Source: Hyposmocoma kahamanoa
Lineage: Eukaryota > Arthropoda > Insecta > Lepidoptera > Cosmopterigidae
Direction of reading: 5' to 3'
Assembly: GCF_003589595.1 (NCBI RefSeq)
Contig: NW_020654289.1
Span: 8,571,190-8,635,189, forward strand
DNA length: 64,000 nt
Shown: positions 38,401 to 49,800 of the stretch, in pieces
Position numbering within the stretch: position 1 is the stretch's first letter
Layout: every line of letters starts with the position of its first letter
The notes under the pieces: model-generated
Database searches by the model: none
Told to the model about the DNA's origin: nothing
The model's input: the letters and a program-made list of their open reading frames with translations, nothing else
Translations under genes and position numbers: made by a program

Positions 38401-41400
38401 CAGCCACGGAGGCAGTTAAAATCCAAATAGATGTAATTCCACACACTTTTGAGGTCGGGTTTTTTTCATAAAAAAGTTATAATTATAAATATATCAATCT
38501 GTTTATACCGGACTATGACCAACGTCGTCTCAACGCAACGGCTTAGCAATCAAGTACTCCGAGTAGGCAAAATAGAGGTACCAGAACTTTTTTGTAAGTT
38601 GGTTCTGGGTGGTGCCCCCAGATTTCACTTCATTACTCTGATATATATTTTCTCGGGGGTAGTTTGGATATGTTTGTCTGTCACATACGAAAATTCCAAT
38701 TAAATTAGAACTATCCATAATAAGTCTTTCTACTTACTGCAATAATGTTCATATTGTTGTCACCAGAATTTCCTGATCGCGGTAATAATGGCTGCAATTA
38801 TGGATTTCATAATCGGAGCTTTCATGGGCCCCAAGTCACCTATAGAAGTCGCACAGGGATTTGTCGGGCTGAGCGGTAACATTCTTAAAGTAGTACCATT
38901 TGTGCCCAAGTAATAAAAAGACATAATTGTATAATGGGTATTATAACTGATATAGGTGCTTGTACTGACTGATATATATGTATGATAAATATCTAATTCC
39001 AGTGGATACAATTAATTCGAATTTTGGATCAGCGTACACCGAGGATCAGAATTTCTTTGCTGTTTTCGCGATCTTCTTCCCCTCAGTCACTGGCATCCAG
39101 GCTGGTGCTAACATATCTGGAGATTTAAAGGTACATAGTTATATTTTCCATTAATGTTATACACTTTTTAATTTTTTTTATAATACCAAGTGACGGAACG
39201 TAGAAGTCGTGCACAGTTGCAGTGCTATTCAGACTTTTAAATCGCAAAGATCTTATGGGCACTGTCACTGCGCCCGTCACCCTGAGACGTAAGTTGACAA
39301 GTCCCATGTGCCTGTGATTTCACCAGCACCCTTACCCTTCTAAGCCGGAACGCAGTAATGCTCACATTACTGAAGGTGGCAGTATTTCCCTGAACGAACT
39401 CTAGCTCTACTGCTACTAAAATGCTACATATATACACGTAGAGTACATTCATAGTTGGTAGACGTCCAAAAAGTAGTTAGAAAATGCTATTCGTAAACAA
39501 CAAAGTACGGTGAGGCCCATGTCCAATGCGTGGGACCAGGAATCGCCTTATTCACCACTCGCTTTTATTAAAAGTTCGATTACCAAGTGCGCGAACGGAA
39601 ACGTCAGCTCTATCGTTACTAACACGAGAGCTTTGGAATGACGTCAAAGTGCCTTAATTAAGTATCGAGGGCGGCCGGTGGGTGCGGTGACACCCCTTTG
39701 TTTATCTTGTTACACTACTATTTCTAAGAAATACCTTCGATTATAATTGTCATTACTATACCTTTTACTTGATTGTAAGAAAGTTGCTGAAACTAAACTA
39801 AAATGAGTATTGCCGCATGCCGTTACAGTGACGGCAAGATTCTATTTATCTTGAGACATGTATGATCTTCATGTTATACACTAGAAAATCGAATCAATAG
39901 TGTTGTTTGTTCAAGTGTAAGCAAAGACCAAGTCCTTGGTTTACTGGTGCAGTCGTTAACCTACACGGAGACGCAAAATTGGCATGTTTGTTTGTAGAAG
40001 CACACGCCCTACTTGCCTCTGACGATCATAGAACAATTACGATACAGTGACCTCATCAATACGTCACTGTACCTACTAATGAGTTCTGAATACGATTCTA
40101 TCTTAGAAGTAATTTAACGCACTATTGAAAGAAACAATGTCGCGACACTGATCAATTGAAACTATCGTAAATGTTATAGTGACAAATGCACGAGCGAAAA
40201 CTATTTCGACGAAATTGCAACGATCTATCCAGCGAAGAGTCAATTTGTTTAACCTTATATTTTCGGAATTTTATGACCGTTTTTGCAATACGAAAGGCAG
40301 TTCCCAAATCAATTAAAGCCAATTGAAGCATCAGTATTAGTGACTCAATTCATTTGTCTGCGGTTTGTAATAATGAAACTAGTGCCGTAAATTCTCTTAC
40401 ACTGAGAAGCTATGTCGTTTAATGTTATTGTTTAGACTTTGAATATTGAAGTTTCCTTCGTAACTATGTGCATCGATGTAACGCAAAATTTTATAGAAAG
40501 TTAAATTAACTTAATAGAGAAATAATTTAAGTATAAACTACTTAAATATATTCAACAAAATAGATTGTGGTGAAAAACAAATACAATTAAAAATACAATT
40601 CAAATACAAAATAATAATAAGAGCCCAAACATAATTTAATATATTAACAAGTCATTAAGGCAAAATAAGTATAATAATAATACAATAATAACAATGTTAA
40701 ATTAGATACCCTTATCACGTTTAAATATAAATTAAATTAAAGTCAAAAGCCTCCAACAACAAATTCATCAATGCAATAAAATGTTTCAAACTCTTTTTCA
40801 ATGATGATGATGTAGAATTCTGTTCTATTTTAATTATTTATTTAATTTGTTCGGTAGGGAGATCATAAAATATTTTTGTTCTTTGATATCTTTAACGACA
40901 CATATTCGTAGTAAACATTTAAGATTCGTTGAAATAACTACGATAAATTAAAATTCCAATTGAAAGCAAACATGTATACATATTTGTATTTTCCTTAGGA
41001 CCCTTCATCAGCAATTCCAAAAGGTACCTTGTTGGCACTGCTATTCTCCATGATAAGCTACGCGGTAATGGTGCTTGTATCAGGTGCTGGTGCCCTAAGA
41101 GACGCTTCTGGGAACCTTACCGACCTCATAGACAACTCCACGTACGACCTCAGTACTATTGTACATAATGCCACTTATCAGTATGGACTACATAATAGTT
41201 ACACAGTAAGTTTAAAAAAGCAACAAATTAAACAAAAATGTATTATATACCTATATGTATATGTATAATTTTTCAACATAATGCGATGAAATCTTCATCA
41301 TATGTAGCTTGGAGACATTCACTGCTGAACTTCATCTTTGAACCATAAGCACGCTTCATCTGGTCTACGGTTCACAAAAGTGATTTAAAAGTCAAGTCTG

Positions 41401-43826
41401 AAAATCAAACAATGTGCAGGTAATGCAACTGATGTCAGCATGGGGCCCATTCATCTACGCCGGCTGCTGGGCTGCCACTCTGTCAACCGCTCTCACCAAC
41501 CTGCTATCAGTCCCTCGTCTAATTGCCGCACTAGGTGTCGACCGCATCTACCCTGGACTTATCTACTTTGCCAAGCCTTACGGCCGTGCTGGAGAGCCTT
41601 ATCGGGGATATGTACTTACCTTCTTCGTTTCACTTGCATTTTTGCTTATAGGTAATATATACATTTATATTCAACTGCATTAACCTCTCCTAAGGCCCAG
41701 CAAACTATAATGGAAATAATGGGAAACGCCCAATGTTCATTAAAGTCACCTAATATCATTACGTTCATCAGGCCCAAACAAGTATGCCTTTAGTTTTTTA
41801 TAAAGAATGCATTTTTCTAGATACCCCATGGTTATATAGAATAGATAGATATATACACTTTATTGCCAACACACAGAAATAAAAACAGTATATACACTAC
41901 AGTATATGCATATACTGCGCTAAATTTGAATTCGATATTTTCATTATAATATATACTGGGCGTTTACGTGATCATTACGTGATAATATTGTCTGGGTCTG
42001 AATCACTTTAATAGGTACATTTTGATGTGCACGCGGCCTTAGAAGGTTAATAGTAAAAGAACAAGTTTGGTATTGGAAATTATAATACGAAATATTAACT
42101 CATTTTGGTCACAACCCAATCAATGCCAGCTCCGTGATTTTAGTAGCGACAAGTCGCAGTCTTTTGCTGTACAATTTTTATACTTTTCTACACTATATTT
42201 CTAGAATTCAACTACATTACACCTATATCTTTTGTATTTCATACAGCCAGTTTGGACACGATTGCGCCGTTGATCTCTAATTTCTACCTGGCGTCGTATG
42301 CGCTGATAAATTTCTGCACATTCCATGCGGCCATCGTACGCCCGCTAGGCTGGCGGCCTACCTTCCGGGTAAGTGCAATATGTTGAACGAACAATTTCCT
42401 ATTTCATAAACTTATTTCCTGTAGTTCCTTTAATAAGACCTGAAGCTATTCTCCAGCTGGTAGTAGAAGAGAACTACGAGTACATGTAGCAGTCTCAGTA
42501 CTAAAACTTCAAAAGGTCTGTTAACGACAAAATTCACTTAATTTTATCTATAGAATTTTTTTTTTTGCCCACTTTCTCGTGACGCAAGCACAACATTCTT
42601 ACCAATATGCATCTGAAAAATACAAACCAAAACACAAACAGTAAAAAATACAGCCGTAGCAGCTTGTACAGAATAGATTTCTTGCAAAAGTTATGACAAT
42701 AGCTCTGAACTAAAATGATCAAATATGTTTAACTGTGTAATCCACAAGGGTGTTAAATGTAGTAAACATGAAATTTCAAGTGGTGACTCTACCCTGAAGA
42801 GCTTTCATTTATGAATCTATATTGAGAAAAGTAAGATATACTATTCTTACAAACTGCCCGAACGGCTGATTGTAATTTGTATACGGGGTCGTTAGTAGTT
42901 GAAATTGGGCTCATTATTTTATAACCAATAACACCCTATGAAATGAAATCTAATTGCTTTGTTGTAGTACTACAACGCTTGGTTATCGCTAATGGGATGC
43001 TTGATGTGCGTGCTGATCATGTTTTCCATCAGCTGGCTAAACTCTGTAATTACCTGCGTCATCTTCTTTGCGCTCTACCTCGTCGTGCAATATAGAAAAC
43101 CAGGTACGTGACTAAACAAACTACAAGAGTCTTCCGAAAGCAGTCTGCCACCAAAGTTGTTATTCTAGGTAATAAAACTGTGGTGCACGTCTACTTTTGT
43201 CATAAATACATTGAGCGTGTTTTCAACAAAATAGATTTTCTTAATTATAATATTAACAATACATATACTTGCGTGTTACAACTTTTTAATATCCTTAACA
43301 ATACAAACGTGTAACTGAATACCTAATGGAGCTGCATACATAAACTTAAATAAGGTCGCGCTCGGTAAGGAAAGGAAGAAAGATTTATGCCTCGCACGAT
43401 TGTAATAGTGGATAATGGCGTCAGGCAGTACTTACTGCTCTATATTTCCTATTTATAAGTATATAGTTCTTAACAATCGCGGTTGGTACTTGTTCCCCTA
43501 GAAACTAATTTTACTTCTAAATTTAGTTCCACGTCATGGGAAGTGCCCTCGAAAATAGCCCATGTTGACTCTGTCTAAATTCGTATTGAAGTATCGATCA
43601 CGAATTACATCATATGTTTCCTATGTTCATGCATATTCCACAAGATTCATGTTATTCATATTGCGTATAAAGTAAATCTGAAAATTATTAAAACATACGA
43701 TTTATTGCGATGATTCATATAAACAACTGTCTTTCATGTTAAAACCTTTACTCCGGAAACGCAAAGGTAATATATTATTATTTTGGATGTAAATTAAGAC
43801 GTTAGATGTCTATTAAAATGTAGTTT

Positions 43827-43867
<41 letters not shown>

Positions 43868-46800
43868 AATGGTGGAGGTGATATACTTATATCTCCCGTT
43901 CGTGTTCCTTTGAAGAATTCAAAAAGTCATCTAAAAATGCAAAAAGAGTTTATTTGGTACTTATAGTATACTATATAAATATATATATCATACAACCAAC
44001 AGTAGTAACTAATACCACTTTCTAAATTATAAAGTGGAATTAAGTGATATTATAAACAACTTGGTGAAAAGTAACTGGAATATAAAATACTTGAAATTAT
44101 AGGAAGAGAAAAGAAGAAGAAATATTAATGTTTACCGAATCCTGGGCCTAAAAAAGGCTGATCAATTTCAATCAAAACTTATTTTATAGATGTGAACTGG
44201 GGTAGCAGTACACAAGCACAGACATACAAAGTCGCCCTATCAAGTGCTCATAACCTGGCTCGTACGGGCGAGCATGTAAAAAACTATTGGCCTCAACTAT
44301 TAGTACTGGCAGGAAGACCTCAAACGCGTCCTGCTCTCGTCGACCTAGGAAACCTGATCACGAAGGCTGGTTCTTTAATGATCATTGGCGATATCTCACA
44401 GGTTTGTCTAGATTTTGCACATTTCTGTTTTAAACTGTCTTTTAACTTTACAATTGAAGTAAGCTTATAAATTTGAATAGACCAAGGCAAAGTTAAGCAA
44501 ATTGTCCAGGATGAAATACTTTGTATACTTGGTGATGATATCACTCATCAATAAGGTATTTACAACTTTTACTACAGGGTCCACCATGGAACTATGTATA
44601 GCACAAAACAATCTATTTCGTACATTTTGGCGAGTACAATAGACAAAAATGGGATCTCTATACAATACAAACATCCTGTATTGCCACAATGACACTTTTT
44701 GACATAAATAACGTGTTAAGCCAAAACATAAACAACCAATAAACGGTACGCCAAACATGCCAGAGGGCCAAAGGAGGTGTCTCAGCTTGTGCGGCCTGAA
44801 ACGGTTGCATTCGCAGACAGCGCTGTTTTCAGCTACCTCCTTGTCCATAAGATCTTAGGCGGGTGCGGGGATCTTAGGGCCTAAAATCAATTATAAAATT
44901 TTGAAAACCGTTATTCTATATTATTTAATAATAAAATAATTATAATAAAAACTGAATACAGAGTGCATAATACGCACGATGTACATACCATGCTCATACT
45001 TAACTCAATTTAATCCTGTGTTAAAGATGGCATATTAAGTTCCACCATAATTATAATTGAATGTCTCACAGACAAAACTGTCCTACAAAGAACGAGCATC
45101 CCGCGCCCGACAAAGTGACGAATGGCTACGTGGTAGGAAAGTAAAGGCATTCTACTCTAATGTGCACGGGTTCAACTTCGAGTTGGGTGCGCGTGCGCTG
45201 GTGCAGGCCGCTGGCGTCGGCAGACTTGCGCCCAATGTTCTGCTTATGGGATTCAAAGCTGATTGGACGACAGCCCCTTGTCAGGACTTAGTTTCTTACT
45301 TCAATGTGTTGCAGTAAGATCCATATTTTATTATTATTTTCATGAGTGTCATATCTATACAGGATAACATTATTCAAGATAAAGCATTAATTTAAAATTT
45401 TAAACAATTAGTGAACAAGATACAACTGAATTTGACAAAACTTGTTCTGAATTAAGAAAGTGAGCAAACACTTATATTGAAATCCGTATCATCACTAAAT
45501 TCCATTACCAACAATTGCCAGTTATCCAAGCGTAAGTTAATAACCTATAAATATAAATAAATATTTGACAACATCATGTACGTTGTGCTGACCCCAAAGT
45601 AACTAAAGAAAATATTGAAAAATTAATTTTCTACATTGACCTGGCCAGGGATCGAACTCGGGACCTCATTGATGGCCAACACCATGAAAACCGGCGTGCA
45701 AGCCGCTCTACCACGGAGGCCGTCAAATTATACCGCACACTGATCACAAGTATCCTTCAAGCATAATAAAAGTAACAAAATGACATTTGTTACCAGTACG
45801 GCATTCGAGAACAAGCTGGCAGTAGCAATAGTCCGCGTACCTGGCGGGTTGGACTACGGGTGCGTAGTGGCAGAGGAAACGCCGAGCAACGGTCTGACAG
45901 CCACGTCGAGTGGCTCCGGCGAATTGCGAGCTTGCTTGAGGTTGCCGCACACGCAGATGCTACACGCCGATTCTGACTTGGACATCAGTTCTACACCAAA
46001 GAATAATCTTACAAGTAATTTTTTTCAACTCACTTTTCAGTGCTAACATGACTTTTTACATTAATAAATTCAGGTAATACCTACTTTGCGAAAAATCATG
46101 TTAATAAAAATTAAGTAAATTACTTATGGAATAGCAAAGCACTTTAATTCGTATGAGTTTTTACGTCTGATACGACATACTTGAAAGCGAAAACTTTGGT
46201 AGATAATATAATTAATGATTACAGATTGTGCATGCAAATCTTTATGTGTAAATAACATCTAATGCACTTCTAAATATGAAATCTGTGAAAAATAAATTCA
46301 AAGTGACATTTGCTCTAGTTTCTAGCAAGGCAATATTTTCTAACAACAATTGCGAGTAGTTGTGGTATAATAAATCAATAAAAAGTCGCAAAAGTCAATA
46401 GCCTATTAAAAACTCCTATTAACCAATGACGAAACATTAACCTTTTTGCTTATTGGCCCCTTTTGGATTTTCACAGCACAGAGGTTTCAGCTTAGTAATT
46501 TTAGAGGATGCCAAGTTTTGCTATTCTATTGTGAGGAAGTACAAGTTTTCGTGTTAGATTTTGAATTTTGATGTTGCAGAACCGTTGAGTTTCTTGAAAA
46601 TAACATATCGATATAGACAATTGTTGATACGCCCTTAAATTGTCATCTTACGTTATTGCTAGTTAAATCACAAAAAACACCTATTAAAGGAGAATTAGCA
46701 TAATTTTAAGTTCATTTAAAATTTGTGGGTTTGCGAACGAACGGGGATAGGGTATCATATAGCGAGACAAAATACTTAAGGCAGTTGAAGACAATGCGAC

Positions 46801-49800
46801 TAGTGGTTCCTTCGTCTAACATTCACAAATCGAGCTGTCCCTTACACTAATTTTCGCTAAATATACTTACTTTAAATTAGTACGAAATTCTGAGGACAGC
46901 CCTAATTTGGTCAGGATTAGGATCTCATAATCTTTAGAACATATTCCATTAACACAATAAACGATTTAAATTGAAACTACTTATAATATTTCAACAGACA
47001 TGATATCTCTAACGACATCACGTTCCTTTACAATATCGGAGTGCAAAGACAAAGATAAGAAAAAGGAGAAAAAGCCGCTGGATATGCATCGGCAGATCGT
47101 CTACAAGACTTCCAATGGAACCGAATTGTCCAAGGACCAGTTGTCACAAATGTCAATTTTCCAAAAGAAACAGGTAAAATCGACTTTCGTTTGAATATAT
47201 CATGAAATCCTTTTTATGTACATGCTTCCCTCTACACATCATTTTCTTAACTTAAATAGCACCGCATACAAAAAATGTCAGTACATTTGTTACTGTATAT
47301 TGATTCAATATAAAATGTTAAATGTATTTAAAACATTGAATTTTGTCAGTACATTGAATTTTTCTTGCGTTTTATACTTCTCTATGGAAAAGGAGTGCCT
47401 ACTCCTTACAACTACACAGAAAGCACTTGGAAATCGCACTGTAAAGCCCGTAATTGATTTTGTAAGATCCATATAGCGAAACGGGGTAACCTAACATGTT
47501 CTAATATTTAATTTTCGGTAAACGCTGTTACTGTCCATGAAAGGGTTAATGATTTACACAAGTTATGAAAGGGTTAATGACTTACACAAGTTGTAATCCA
47601 CCCTAACATATTCAAAATTAAATAAAATGCTTCTGGTAACTAATCTGAATGCAAAGGCTAAAGAAGTTAGAATTACCACTTGCTATTCTACGAAGTTTAA
47701 AGAAATGAATGGGTTTACTAACAAAGCAATTATTTAAGGTCTAGCTTTGTGAATAATTGCACAGCATCTAAAAAGAAAATTATTAGCAACAGTAGAGCTC
47801 CTAATGAAAGGGTTCGTCTAAGGGAGTGCTTTACTTTAAGTACGTATCACCTTACCTATTTCTGCCGCCAAGCAGAAATGTTAGCATTACTGCGTTCCGG
47901 TTTTGAAGGTGGTGATGAAATTACAGGCACATGGGACTTGTCAACTTATGTCTCTGGGTGTCGGGAGCAGTGGTTGTGCCTCTAAGATCTATGCAACTTT
48001 AAGCTCTGAGTGGCACTGCAACTGTTATGGGCAGGAGTGTCTCTTAACACTAGGTGCACGACTTGTTCGTTCCGTCACATTATAAAAAAAAATTGTGTAC
48101 AGGAGTCAGGCACTCTGGACGTGTGGTGGCTGTATGACGACGGAGGATTAACGATCCTACTTCCGTACATCATATCGCAGCGTTCCACGTGGGGCAACTG
48201 TAAGCTCAGGATCTTCGCGTTAGCTAACCGGCGCCACGAGATGGAACTCGAGGAGAGAAAGTGGGTGTTACTAAATGTTGAAAAATTTTAGCCCTGCTAA
48301 TTTACCATATTCAAAACGTCATTTACATAATTTTATATGAACATTTTGTTATATCGAGAAAATGATAACTCACATTGGTAACCCGTAATTAGTGATATTA
48401 TATAATAATGAATCATAATATAAATTATTAATCATAATATAAATATAAATTATTTAATCTTTTTTTTTTATTCGATGCACTGGATACAATTGTAAAATAA
48501 GGTGAAAGCGTTTGATACACATAATGATATGAAAAGTATGTACCCTACTTGGTGTGAACACAATAATTAAACTTCATTATAAAAAGTGCGTAAAAATATG
48601 TATATATATTTTTTTTTTCTACAGCATGGCGAATCTATTGTCCAAGTTTCGAATAGACTACTCTTCGCTAACAATGGTGCAAGACATCACTGAAGCGCCT
48701 CAGGACAATACGAAGAAACTGTTCGAAGAAGTTACTAAGAAATTTACCGATGAGTCTGCTAGCGAAGGTAATGCAGTGTTTAATTACGTCATCAACTAAA
48801 TATCTCACAGTTGGAAACATGTTTCCTCTTGCAAATGTTTACTGAAGAAGTACTTCGGTATCATTGACATTTACTTATTAGTTGTACATATTATAGGTTT
48901 TAGACAGTAGGCTTTCCTGTTTTCGTCAATTTATATAGACGAATAAGATTTTTTCTTTTTAAGCTAGTCGATGCAAAATAACTATTTTATAAAAAACGGC
49001 AACATACGGGGATCTAAGATAAACGGACAGGAAACTTGTATCGAAAAAAACAGATGTGGGATCGTACAAGGATATTTAGGAAAGAGCGTACCAATAGCAG
49101 CGAATTAAGATGCTGTTCAAAGCTCTTAAATATAATAACAAAATTAAAACATAATAATCTACATATTCCAGAGTGCCGCATAAGCGAGACGGAGATGCTG
49201 ACTTTGGCGGGCAAGACGAATCGGCAGCTGCGGTTAAGGGAACTGCTGCTCGCCAACTCCAAAGACTCTAGGCTAGTTGTCATGTCGCTGCCGATGCCTC
49301 GCAAGGTCTGTTATCATATTATTAAACGGAATATACTCCATATTTTTACTAAAAATTTCCCTAAAATTGAGGTCATATAGTACCTATTTATTTTGACACA
49401 ATATGCGGGTTATCTAACTTACCATATCAGCTTGTAGGTACACGAAAATTTTTGTAGTCATTGATTGTACGACTTGATGGCGATCTCTGTAGTCGTGTGG
49501 CTTGTTTTCATCGTGCCACCATCTCTGAGGTCCCGGGTTCGATTCCCGGCCGGGTCAATGTAGAAAACTAACTTCTCTATATTGTACTAACTTTTCTGAG
49601 TGTTTATGATACCTTCGTTGTTTCCGATTTGCATAACATACATCCTTTAATAGTTACTTACTTTGGGATCAGAGCAACTTATGTGATGTTGTCTGAAGTA
49701 AGTAAGTAAAGTGTAGTAAATATGGGAGATGCCATACGGGCGTTGCGTCGTCGCAACTGCGATGATTTTAACGGACAGAGTGCCACACGAGCTGGTCCGT

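Noticed and set aside
44465..44848. A 127-codon minus-strand frame in an SLC12 intron
   Set aside because: No recognised domain and no supporting splice or promoter signals; it may be repeat-derived, but no second copy was seen.
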